Shown here piece after piece: positions 8,384 through 15,618 of a stretch of 64,000 bases of DNA; within the stretch, counting starts at the first letter, position 1; each line of letters begins with the position of its first letter. The position numbers and the translations under genes were made by a program. Under the pieces are notes generated by a model that was not told where the DNA came from, searched no databases, and was given only the letters and a program-made list of their open reading frames with translations. Source of the DNA: Pseudomonas sp. C2B4 (lineage in GTDB: Bacteria; Pseudomonadota; Gammaproteobacteria; Pseudomonadales; Pseudomonadaceae); NCBI RefSeq assembly GCF_013359695.1, contig NZ_JABFMU010000005.1, positions 168,266 to 232,265 of the forward strand, written 5' to 3'.

Positions 8384-9442
8384 TTAGCCCATTTTTTGAT
8401 TTGTCTGTGGGGCATTGTATCCATCAATTCCTAGCGATCTCAATATTGGGCGTCGCGGGTCGCCTAATTTTTTTGATATTTCTATTAAATAGTCTTTGAC
8501 TTGATGATCTCTAGCATCCATGCCCGGCCAAAAGAAGGGAACATTTTGGTTTTCTAAGCTCTCCATAAAAGTAATGTGTGTCAAGCAAATAAATATTCTA
8601 GGGAAATTTGCTGGATTGTTAAAATCATTCTTTAGTAAATGGATGATTAAGTGGCGGTTAAATCCTTCGTCATTTCCTTGGCTTGATTTGTAAAGCACAT
8701 TTTTAAAGTAAAGTCGAAACGCATTGATTACGTCTGATTGTGGGCATATATGGGTAAGAAAATCAATTTCTACAGATGAGTTGTAATCTTTTCCAGGGTG
8801 CCAGACGTATGCGCCTAATCTTCTCCGGCCCCATTGTATTATGATGTCTTTGAGGTGACGCTCGAATACATCCGAGCTGACGTTACCCGGATTTGTAGTT
8901 AGCTTTGAGTTTTGTATATTTCTTAATCCCGCTTCAAATACCGGGATTAAAGACATAATGGCGATGTGATCCATGCCAAGGTAATACGCTTCGATCGCCT
9001 CAAAAATAATAATTTTGTATTCTCTGAGGGAGTTGCTAATTGAAAAATATTTATTGAAGTAAGTGGCTGCAACCTCAGGGCTGAATATTTCATTGAGCCA
9101 GTAGTCTGCCGCATCCTTTGGGTTAGCGGAATTGTTCATGGTGAAAACTGCGTTAACTAACTCGCCCTCACCTACTAGATGCAGTGGGATTGGTAGCGAT
9201 AGAGATAATGCTCTTTCCTGCGTGCCTGTGATTCGGCCCCATTTCTTGTTGTAGTAATCAATCGGTCGTTCAGTGACAAAGCACAGACCTTCATCTGTAG
9301 CAATTTCAAAGCCCGGCTTTTCTAGATCTTTAGAGGAAACATATACCTCTATGTTTTCGTGCTTCCTGAAAGTTTCGACTATCAGTTTTTCAGTTAATAT
9401 CGGATACCCGCATAATTTTATTAGGGTTTTTTCATATTTCAT
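8384..9442 (-). CDS. HEPN-like protein, second gene of the cargo operon
   Basis: A 352-residue soluble protein, AT-rich. The C-terminal third carries a candidate HEPN active site: FNRHLIIHLL at residues 261-270 gives Arg263-x4-His268, preceded by a helix with an acidic patch (EAYYLGMDHIAIMSLIPVFEAGLR, residues about 151-174) and followed by NPANFPRIFICLTHI. Order and spacing resemble the Arg-nx-His HEPN domains of DUF4209-type and other ribonuclease-like proteins, though the usual Gly after the His is Leu here. Residues 1-140 are not recognised. The ribosome site AAAGGAC is shared with the upstream gene. HEPN assignment is by motif only. Confidence 0.7.
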   Translation of the reverse strand: MKYEKTLIKLCGYPILTEKLIVETFRKHENIEVYVSSKDLEKPGFEIATDEGLCFVTERPIDYYNKKWGRITGTQERALSLSLPIPLHLVGEGELVNAVFTMNNSANPKDAADYWLNEIFSPEVAATYFNKYFSISNSLREYKIIIFEAIEAYYLGMDHIAIMSLIPVFEAGLRNIQNSKLTTNPGNVSSDVFERHLKDIIIQWGRRRLGAYVWHPGKDYNSSVEIDFLTHICPQSDVINAFRLYFKNVLYKSSQGNDEGFNRHLIIHLLKNDFNNPANFPRIFICLTHITFMESLENQNVPFFWPGMDARDHQVKDYLIEISKKLGDPRRPILRSLGIDGYNAPQTNQKMG

Positions 9443-9472
9443 AGGTAAGTCCTTTTCCCTAAATAATGCTAT

Positions 9473-10765
9473 CTATTTTTCTGGTTCGTCGTCAGTTTTA
9501 ATATCGTCTGTATTAGTGCGTGGAAAATTTTCAAGTGCTTTTGCGATGGCTGAGTCTTGACGGGTGATATTCTCAAGTGCAGAGGCTAAAGCCGCATTCG
9601 GCTGATTGATTTTCGCCATTGCAGTTGTAAGGGCTGCATTATGCCGGCTGATTTCTTCAATGGCTGCTGTGAGGGATGGATTAGGCCGATTCATCCTTTC
9701 TACCAGTTCCGCAATGGCTGCATTTGGGCGTACGAAATCGTCTATGATTTTTTTCATTTTCGGATCCATCGAAAACTTTGATAGCATTTTCAATTGGTCA
9801 GAATTATTGGGTAAGAGATTCGGCACATGCATATCCGTCATGGCGCGTGCCAATGTCGTGTAGGTCGGGTTTATGGAGTTCTTTTCTTTAATATTGTTTA
9901 CACTGCTTTGAAGAGACCTGATTGTCTCTTCTGACGTCGAACCGTCAGATCGCAATTGATCGATTTGTTGTTGCAGTTTTTCGATGTCGGAATTTTTCGA
10001 AGCTAAAATAACTTCGTTCTCCAGTTCGGCTGCGCTTGTTGCGTTGATGAGGTTGTGGAGTTTTATTACAAATGAACCCATGTCATCAGCCGTTCCCGCA
10101 AAACCATTAAATACGCCAATAAAGTACTTTAATAGATCGTTATTGGAAAAATCTGGATATCTAACTTTGTGATCAATCTCACTCCAGCCTTCTTGGAAGA
10201 TCGTTCTAACTTGGATCTCTACTATTACATGTTCTTTTTCTGCAGCATATGTGAATCCGTAATGTATAGATCTATAGCCTGCGTCATGAGGTTTTTCAGT
10301 AGCGCCGCGTTTGACTATTTCACTTAATGGGTGGTCGCCTTCCCTTTTGAATACAGTGACGTCGTAAACATCATAAGTTTCACGAAGCTGTGCATCAATT
10401 TCGAAGCATTCCTCTCGCAGCAAATGCAGGGCACGAACACCAATCAAGTCCGAAACTACAGATCTATAGTTTTCACGGTTGATCGTCTGCCATTTTTCTT
10501 TTGGATGTTCTTCAAGGTTTTTTCTTATGATTTTTTTTATTAGTCCAAACGTATCTTTTACTCGCCATCTAACTGAATGCACACCGCGAAATGCTTGTAT
10601 TCGGTTGGCAATGTGCCCGCCGTTTAGTGCTAATGCATGACGCGCCGAGTCATGATGATTTGCAATTAAAACTAATTGATCCCAGTCCAGGGAGGACTTT
10701 TCCCAGTCCTGCTGTGAGATATCAGCTTCTTCAAGAAACGCTTCACGTGTGTATTCAAACGGCAT
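9473..10765 (-). CDS. RelA/SpoT-domain nucleotidyltransferase with coiled coil and C-terminal repeats
   Basis: A 430-residue protein; the start at 10765 has AAAGGACT about 7 bases upstream, whereas the longer frame has none. Residues 40-205 contain the (p)ppGpp-synthetase motifs: RVKDTFGLIKK (68-78, phosphate-binding loop with Gly in place of the usual Ser), DLIGVRAL (106-113), GYRSIHYGF (163-171) and EIQVRTIFQEGWSEIDHK (183-200). There is no HD hydrolase, TGS or ACT domain, so it is a single-domain synthetase type, as in toxSAS and CapRel families. Residues 246-295 look coiled coil, then five 14-residue repeats. First main gene of a three-gene operon, AT-rich, probably acquired. Confidence 0.85.
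   Translation of the reverse strand: MPFEYTREAFLEEADISQQDWEKSSLDWDQLVLIANHHDSARHALALNGGHIANRIQAFRGVHSVRWRVKDTFGLIKKIIRKNLEEHPKEKWQTINRENYRSVVSDLIGVRALHLLREECFEIDAQLRETYDVYDVTVFKREGDHPLSEIVKRGATEKPHDAGYRSIHYGFTYAAEKEHVIVEIQVRTIFQEGWSEIDHKVRYPDFSNNDLLKYFIGVFNGFAGTADDMGSFVIKLHNLINATSAAELENEVILASKNSDIEKLQQQIDQLRSDGSTSEETIRSLQSSVNNIKEKNSINPTYTTLARAMTDMHVPNLLPNNSDQLKMLSKFSMDPKMKKIIDDFVRPNAAIAELVERMNRPNPSLTAAIEEISRHNAALTTAMAKINQPNAALASALENITRQDSAIAKALENFPRTNTDDIKTDDEPEK
9521..9730 (-). repeat. Five tandem 14-residue repeats in the RelA/SpoT protein
   Basis: Codons 346-415 encode five consecutive 14-mers: RPNAAIAELVERMN, RPNPSLTAAIEEIS, RHNAALTTAMAKIN, QPNAALASALENIT and RQDSAIAKALENFP. The pattern is polar-Pro/His-Asn-Ala-Ala followed by an amphipathic helix. 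The DNA copies are diverged, so the repeat is kept by selection or old. Likely a binding or oligomerisation surface; no catalytic role visible. Confidence 0.85.
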
Positions 10766-10767
10766 TG

Positions 10768-11142
10768 CTAAGTCCTTTGTTCGAGTCCGTGGGGGACTAT
10801 AGAACACCGCGACGCCTCGGCACTACGCGGATTGATAAAAAAGGCGTGCCTAAAAAAACTACAGGAAAAAGCACTTATCCCCCTCCCGCCGACGGGCTTT
10901 GCGTCCTTTTTTTGTGCAAATTCGGATGTGGTGCAAGCGAAGCTGTAGCCCAAGCGGGCCATGGGGCTTCGCGGGGCATCGGTCATTTCACAAAATGAAA
11001 AGTTTTGAAGAGAAATGCAGCGCGGTTGCAAAGCAGGACAGGGGACGGTCACAAACGGGGTGAGGCTGGAGTCCCCGGTTTCATTGACTGGAAAAATGAA
11101 AAACACCGGTTTTGGAGGATTTTCAGTTTCAAGCACGGTCAC
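10768..11142 (-). CDS. Possible small phage-type ORF just upstream of the RelA/SpoT gene
   Basis: A 124-codon frame ends two bases before the RelA/SpoT start, with the RelA/SpoT ribosome site inside its last codons. The second half (ARLGYSFACTTSEFAQKKDA, KPVGGRGISAFSCSFFRH) has the look of short Cys- and Phe-containing prophage ORFs, but I cannot name a family. No convincing ribosome site is visible before the ATG at 11142, and the shorter Met at about 10983 is also possible. It may instead be leader sequence. The position, flush with the operon, is the only strong support. Confidence 0.3.
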   Translation of the reverse strand: MTVLETENPPKPVFFIFPVNETGDSSLTPFVTVPCPALQPRCISLQNFSFCEMTDAPRSPMARLGYSFACTTSEFAQKKDAKPVGGRGISAFSCSFFRHAFFINPRSAEASRCSIVPHGLEQRT

Positions 11143-11229
11143 TTTTAAGCGAAATGATCATCGAGGATCCAAAGGCGATAATTAGCTGGAGCTCGCGAGC
11201 GCTATGGGTTGTAGTCGCTCGCCGGCGTT

Positions 11230-11595
11230 TCAGAAAGTTTCTTGCTCGGTATCTGTCAATCGAAGGTGGGGCAGTTCACTCATTTTCTGCAGGCGCGTGA
11301 ATTCGTTTGTCACGACGGGGATCAGTAGGCGCTCTAAAGCATCTCGCAGTTTCAACGCCTGGTCTTCGGTCAGCTTTTTCACGGCTCCAGTGACACTGCT
11401 GGCGCAACGGACGTTGGCGGGAGGGATGCCGATCATGTCCATGGACCCATCTATGTAGCCACCCAAGTAGTCCTTTCGTTTAAACAGGATCGAACTTTCA
11501 GGTGCTTCCTGGTAATCCCAGTGAACCTCCCAGGTCGCGCCGTTCTTGATGATTTCAATGATGGGGACTGCTGCTCGGGACGCTGTCTTACGCAT
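11230..11595 (-). CDS. Hypothetical prophage protein
   Basis: A 121-residue soluble protein with a good ribosome site (GAGGAG seven bases before ATG). The N-terminus is basic (MRKTASRAAVP), followed by a strand-rich part (WEVHWDYQEAPESSILFKRKDYLGGYIDGS) and a C-terminal helix (KKLTEDQALKLRDALERLLIPVV). No known motif. It is on the same strand as the RelA/SpoT operon, 465 bases upstream, and could share its transcript or be an independent prophage gene. Confidence 0.6.
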   Translation of the reverse strand: MRKTASRAAVPIIEIIKNGATWEVHWDYQEAPESSILFKRKDYLGGYIDGSMDMIGIPPANVRCASSVTGAVKKLTEDQALKLRDALERLLIPVVTNEFTRLQKMSELPHLRLTDTEQETF

Positions 11596-11670
11596 GCTTA
11601 TTCTCCTCGATCAGTGCGCGCCGGGGTTATTTTGAAGGATAGCTTCGAGGTGCCCCAATAAAGTTTTTTA

Positions 11671-11981
11671 GGTTGACCCTCAAATCCTTGTCAGACCATG
11701 GAAGTTTGTCAGAGAAACCCTTGAAAGCCCCGTATTTACTGGGTTTGTGGGTCTGACATTGAGGGTGGATGTTGATGGCAATACTGCCATCTCTAATAAA
11801 AAACCACTGTTAATCAATGACTTATAAATCAAGAATCTGACACTGGTTTTTTGTCAGGTTTTCCAAGTCACTGCCACCTTTTCCGACACTACCCAAAACT
11901 CTCAAAGCCTTTAAATATAAGGGTTACAGAGTAGAGGAATATAAATCTGACAAATCTGACAAGCTTTTGAGGGGTCAACCT
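11671..11981. repeat. Inverted-repeat-bounded block with GTCAGA/TCTGAC iterons
   Basis: The left arm (11671-11696) and right arm (11955-11981) are an imperfect inverted repeat of 26-27 bases, beginning AGGTTGACC and ending TTGTCAGA in the left orientation, with two mismatches and one indel. Exact copies of GTCAGA or its complement lie at 11691, 11709, 11753, 11837, 11946 and 11955, with a near copy (GTCAGG) at 11854. The interior is AT-rich and has no convincing gene. This looks like a protein-binding array, for example a replication origin, partition site or recombination end of a mobile element. Bases 11596-11670 and 11982-12150 hold nothing else I can name. Confidence 0.55.
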
Positions 11982-12164
11982 AAATTTTTCTGCGCTTCGC
12001 ATAAGGGGCGTTTCGTCATACGCGTACACACTGCAACGGCTCTGAAAAATCGGCCTATCACACCGCGACACTGCTACTTCTCACCCCGCCGTTACTGAGC
12101 TTTGGGCATGCCCGTTGTGTGCCTTCTGGCGGCGAAGGGAGCGCTTGTTACGTGGGATAAAAAA

Positions 12165-12215
12165 CAAGGGCCTGCATCGCTGCAAGCCCTCGTCGTGGTG
12201 TACTGGAATCGAACC
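12165..12215 (-). other. Relic of a tRNA 3' end plus terminator-like hairpin
   Basis: On the minus strand the sequence GGTTCGATTCC (12205-12215), identical to the T-arm of the tRNA-Thr at 13341-13351, is followed by a GC hairpin with GCAGCGATGC (12165-12190) and a T run, paralleling the terminator behind tRNA-Thr (GCAGCAATGC). The acceptor part between them differs. It may be an old attachment-site remnant or a convergent tRNA-terminator fragment. No tRNA 5' half is present. Confidence 0.4.
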
Positions 12216-12234
12216 GATGACCCTACGGATATCG

Positions 12235-12618
12235 CTACAAATGCTTTGACTGCTCTGCAAAGATTTTTGAAGCCAGAGCGGTACCTATGATGGTTTTGAT
12301 GGTGTCTAGCTGAGACGGACTCAAGAAGCACCATGGGGTGATCCAATGAAAAATAAGGACGCCGAGCATTCCCATAAATGCGATCACCAACAGCCAGAAA
12401 ATACCAATTCTGGCGTTTGACAGATGATCACGGAATTTTTCATCCCGGCTGTGCTTGGTGACAGCGGCTTCCTTATCAAGGTCGCCGGCTGCGATCGCCT
12501 TTCGTTCCTCGTTAGCAAGGCCGTGGTCGGCGGGTAATGGCTTTATAGGACCGATGGGGCTCGGTATATCAATAATTGGAGCCCCAGCGTTAGGGACTTC
12601 AGCTTGTGGCTGCTGCAT
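12235..12618 (-). CDS. Small membrane protein, candidate PanT-type toxin partner
   Basis: A 127-residue protein: a Pro-rich N-terminus (VPNAGAPIIDIPSPIGPIKPLP), a charged linker, one strong membrane helix (IGIFWLLVIAFMGMLGVLIFHWI, shown in part, residues about 71-93), then a weaker second hydrophobic segment with SQLDTIKTIIGTALASKIFA. Its start lies 20 bases inside the Panacea-domain gene, so the pair is translationally coupled. Panacea antitoxins are known to neutralise many unrelated toxins, including small membrane-depolarising ones; this partner fits that class. Toxicity is inferred from pairing, not seen. The ribosome site (AGGGA, about 12 bases upstream) is weakly placed. Confidence 0.65.
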   Translation of the reverse strand: MQQPQAEVPNAGAPIIDIPSPIGPIKPLPADHGLANEERKAIAAGDLDKEAAVTKHSRDEKFRDHLSNARIGIFWLLVIAFMGMLGVLIFHWITPWCFLSPSQLDTIKTIIGTALASKIFAEQSKHL

Positions 12619-13084
12619 GCGCTGTACGTTCCCTGTAGAGCTGCTGATAATGATCCATGATCAATTCGTTCGGGATGACAGACCCAAGTGTGTCCCCTCT
12701 AAACGTCCTCGACCATGGCGTATTTGGCGCATGCGTGATCTGGGAGAGGGCAATCCCTGACCGCTCACCGTACATCTGCATTACCTGGTCAACCATTGTT
12801 GACTCATACACGTCGAGCGGTTCTACAGGTTGGTGAACTGGGAGAATGCAAGGAACCGGTGCGTCGCGATACACCTTCAGGCTCTGATAAAGCTCCGGAA
12901 TTACCGGGCCGTACTTCCACGCTTGGACTGGTTCCTGAATCAGTGGGCGCGAATACAGCCCAAGCATCCAGCCATGGCAGAGGTAAACCAGCTTAAGCAG
13001 CTGCATAGGGGTGTAATAGCGTGGAGGATTCTTGGCTGCGCCACGCTGAATGATTTCATTAGCAATTTGTAATGATGGGTGCAT
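12599..13084 (-). CDS. Panacea-domain (SocA-like/DUF4065) antitoxin
   Basis: A 161-residue protein. The ATG at 13084 is chosen because GAGGAGG sits six bases upstream; the longer frame to 13114 lacks this. The Panacea signature is clear: IANEIIQRG near the start, TPMQLLKLVYLCHGWMLGLYSRPLIQ (residues about 25-50, shown in part), EPVQAWKYGPVIPELYQSLK, then a Val-rich helix and PWSRT. Panacea domains act as antitoxins in PanAT systems, common in prophages, and are also seen as SocA and GepA. It overlaps the downstream membrane protein gene. A LexA-like box lies about 150 bases upstream. Confidence 0.85.
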   Translation of the reverse strand: MHPSLQIANEIIQRGAAKNPPRYYTPMQLLKLVYLCHGWMLGLYSRPLIQEPVQAWKYGPVIPELYQSLKVYRDAPVPCILPVHQPVEPLDVYESTMVDQVMQMYGERSGIALSQITHAPNTPWSRTFRGDTLGSVIPNELIMDHYQQLYRERTAHAAATS

Positions 13085-13228
13085 AAGTGCCTCCTCGAGG
13101 TTTGATTCCTTCAACCCTCTGTGACGAAGGGGGGCGGTCTTGATCCCCCTTCAGCTGTCAACGTTGAACTGTTGAGCCGCGATGTGACGTTAGCACGTTA
13201 TAAGTTGAGTCGCTATCCGAAAAGTCAA

Positions 13229-13248
13229 TACTGTTTGTTTAAACAGCA
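13229..13248. promoter_or_regulatory. LexA-like SOS box upstream of the Panacea operon
   Basis: The 16-mer CTGTTTGTTTAAACAG (13231-13246) is a perfect palindrome except for its four central bases and fits CTG-N10-CAG, the gammaproteobacterial LexA box; the flanking TA on the left also agrees. It lies 145-160 bases before the Panacea start. A second perfect inverted repeat, GTCTGCT-N9-AGCAGAC, is at 13265-13287. Confidence 0.5.
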
Positions 13249-13292
13249 TTCGGATGCTTGTTACGTCTGCTGTTACGTTGAGCAGACAAACA

Positions 13293-13323
13293 AAAGCCCC
13301 GCATTGCTGCGAGGCCTTGTTTT
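13293..13323 (-). terminator. Terminator of tRNA-Thr
   Basis: Directly behind the tRNA 3' end on the minus strand: stem AAGGCCTCGC pairing with GCGGGGCTTT, six-base loop AGCAAT, followed by a T-rich tract (TTTTGTTTG). Confidence 0.8.
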
Positions 13324-13326
13324 GTA

Positions 13327-13402
<76 letters not shown>

Positions 13403-13506
13403 GTGTCAGGGCGACGATTATAGCGATTGGGCAGGTTCTGTAAACCCCTGAATTCTGACTATTTTTGCGCAGGGTTCTGACAAGGATATCTGGTGCCCGT
13501 TGCGCG

Positions 13507-14034
13507 TCATCGAGCGTTGTAAAACGTGGTACCCGAGGGGATGTCCTTGTTGACGAACGACATGGCGCCGATGGTGACGTTGTCCCCGATCTTCAGGGTG
13601 TCCGCGATGATGCAACTGTTGGCGCCGACGCTGACATTGTCGCCAATGACGAGGTCGTAGCTGTCCAGCCCCAGGGTTTTGATGCCAATTGTGGTGTTCT
13701 GACGGATGAAAAAATTGCGGCCGATTTTGACTTCGCCGGTGATCACGACGCCCGGCAGGTGGCCGATGCGAAAGCCTGGACCGATTTGGGCGTGGATACT
13801 GATGTCGACGCCGTACTTGAGGTTGAGCTTTCTCTCCAGACGCTTCGCGTACCAGCGCGCCAAACGGTTTCCGGAATAGAAATACTGGGCCAGGCGAAAC
13901 ATGAACAAGTAGCGCAGGGTGTTGTTTTTTCGAGTCCGCTTGAGGATGTTGCTGATAAACCCTGTGCGGCTTCCGCGTTTTTTCTTGTTCGAAACTTCCG
14001 ACTGCCAATGTTCTATCAAGGTGTCCAGATTCAA
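13507..14034 (-). CDS. Hexapeptide-repeat acyltransferase, serine acetyltransferase-like
   Basis: A 175-residue protein. Residues 1-70 are a basic helical N-terminus (RTRKNNTLRYLFMFRLAQYF). From about residue 75 the left-handed beta-helix appears as isoleucine/valine hexapeptides: GVDISIHAQIGPGFRIGHLPGVV (in part), VKIGRNFFIRQNTTIG, DLVIGDNVSVGANSCIIADT, LKIGDNVTIGAMSFVNKDIP. The catalytic His expected of CysE-type enzymes is in IGHLPG. It is shorter than housekeeping CysE and resembles the acetyltransferases of polysaccharide and exported-metabolite pathways; acceptor substrate unknown. It stands alone, 105 bases from tRNA-Thr. Confidence 0.8.
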   Translation of the reverse strand: MNLDTLIEHWQSEVSNKKKRGSRTGFISNILKRTRKNNTLRYLFMFRLAQYFYSGNRLARWYAKRLERKLNLKYGVDISIHAQIGPGFRIGHLPGVVITGEVKIGRNFFIRQNTTIGIKTLGLDSYDLVIGDNVSVGANSCIIADTLKIGDNVTIGAMSFVNKDIPSGTTFYNAR

Positions 14035-14388
14035 AACGCGGCCCTGTTGATCGTGCGGTGGTGTGAGATCGTCGATGGTAGCTGGTTGCTATTACGATGC
14101 CTACCTGCTCTCGCGTCTGCCTTGGCGCGTTAAATCCCGCTGTTCATTTGCTGTCCCTGATTCAACAGTTGAACGCTTTTGAGCAAATGCTTATGCACAA
14201 CGGGATTTGTAATGCACGAGCAACATGACGAATGTGTGGATCCGTTCTCAACTGAGCGCAAATCACTGTTTTTCGGGTTTTTTATTCTGGTGTACGAAAA
14301 CTGAACAGCATCGTTTCACCCCTGAAACAGCTGTAAATCTTGGATCCACGAATTTTCATCAACAGAGTTATCCACAGGCTGTGTGGGT
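14035..14388. other. Intergenic region with a DnaA box and a short inverted repeat
   Basis: No gene is visible in these 354 bases. There is a perfect DnaA box TTATCCACA at 14368-14376 and an inverted repeat GTTTCACCCCTGAAAC at 14313-14328. The left part is presumably the promoter region of the acyltransferase gene at 14034. The right end lies behind the methyltransferase stop. Confidence 0.5.
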
Positions 14389-15618
14389 TTAGGAACGTTC
14401 CGCCAACAGCAGGAAATTGCGCGGTGTAAGCGGCGTTTCACAGAAGGTGCCGAGGCGAATCCTATAGCCTTGCTCAAGCAGGAAAAGTGCTCGATCGAGC
14501 ACCAGCCAAAGCTCCAACGGGCGTCGGAAAAGTCCGCGCAGCAGCTCCAAATTGCGCACGTGCGCCAAGCGCTGCCAACCGGCGGCTTCCAGTGCTGGCC
14601 AATCCTGCTGGCCGATTGTGGATAACTCTTTTAGCTCGGCCAGGTGATGGCAATAGTCGGCGAAGGGTTTGTCCAGCCAGGTGCTGGGCAGGGACGGTGT
14701 TGGCAAGTATTCGTCAACGCCACGCAGCTGCCGTTGCAACAGGTCGAACGCCAGGCGTCGGGCCATGGAGGTGTCGCGTTGGCGCCGGACGCGAGCACCC
14801 GCGGTGACGGTTTCGCTCATAGGTAACGCCAGATCATCGAGCGATAGCTGTAGGCCGGAGGCCATGGCGGCCGAGGAAATCGGTGAGTACCGGGAAATAC
14901 TTATCCGGTTGTAGCAGCAAGGGGCAATGGCGAGTTGCTTACAGCCTGCCGCACTGGCGAGCTGGATCAACCGCACGTGGAGATCGCCGCAGGCGTGCAG
15001 TGCGACAGGGGTGTGGTCAGCCTTCAATAAAGAAGCTGCGTTCGCCGCAAGCACATCCTGCTCGACGTGCAGAGCAGGCAGTTGATGACGCTGACTTAAA
15101 GCCTGACCGCTGGCGACCAGCGCCGGATCGTATTCCAGGCAGGTCAGCTGTTGGCCGGTTTGCAGCAAGCGTCGCCCCAAGTGCCCTTTGCCCGAACACC
15201 AGTCCAGCCAATGCTTGGGCGTATCGGCGAAATTCAATCGACTGGCAAAGGCTTCGATTTGCCGCCACTTGCGTCCAGGTACGTCGACATTCAATCGATG
15301 ACCCGCCGCTTCCAGCGCATGGGAGGGCAATTCATCCACGGTACTCAGTGCAAGGGACATCGCTGCCAAGGTTGCAAAAGGCTCGGGCGCATCCAACAGG
15401 GCAGGTTGATTGTGAGCACTTTCCGCATCCTCCAGCGACCGCCCGCGTAGCCAAGTGGCCAGCTCGGGGTAGGAGGCTTCCCAGGGGAGCTGCAGATGAG
15501 TGAAGGGTCGTGGCTTCCACAACGCCTGATGCCTGGTCAGGAAAGCATCCAGCGCGGTGAAGCGGGCGAGCAGGTTCTCGCCCGTCAGCACCTGAGGATC
15601 AACGGCCCTGGCAGGCAT
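14389..15618 (-). CDS. SAM-dependent methyltransferase, Methyltransf_32-like
   Basis: About 409 residues if the ATG at 15618 is used; this overlaps the end of the permease gene by 20 bases. The GTG at 15586 is an alternative, and the longer frame to 15666 is Cys-rich and unlikely. Motif I is WLDWCSGKGHLGRRLL (near residue 160), followed by CLEYDPALVASG, then HACGDLHVRLIQLA and APCCYNRI, the pattern of the RRNAD1/METTL25-like family. The N-terminal third is helical. Substrate unknown. Its position as last gene after the ABC transporter suggests co-transcription without implying a shared pathway. Confidence 0.8.
   Translation of the reverse strand: MPARAVDPQVLTGENLLARFTALDAFLTRHQALWKPRPFTHLQLPWEASYPELATWLRGRSLEDAESAHNQPALLDAPEPFATLAAMSLALSTVDELPSHALEAAGHRLNVDVPGRKWRQIEAFASRLNFADTPKHWLDWCSGKGHLGRRLLQTGQQLTCLEYDPALVASGQALSQRHQLPALHVEQDVLAANAASLLKADHTPVALHACGDLHVRLIQLASAAGCKQLAIAPCCYNRISISRYSPISSAAMASGLQLSLDDLALPMSETVTAGARVRRQRDTSMARRLAFDLLQRQLRGVDEYLPTPSLPSTWLDKPFADYCHHLAELKELSTIGQQDWPALEAAGWQRLAHVRNLELLRGLFRRPLELWLVLDRALFLLEQGYRIRLGTFCETPLTPRNFLLLAERS

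Noticed and set aside
12092..12346. Small frames within the tRNA relic and PanAT end
   Set aside because: They overlap the membrane protein gene and the relic hairpin in other frames and have no ribosome sites.
14368..14376. Chromosomal origin signal from a DnaA box
   Set aside because: A single TTATCCACA without a cluster of boxes, AT-rich unwinding element or dnaA/gyrB neighbours is not an origin.
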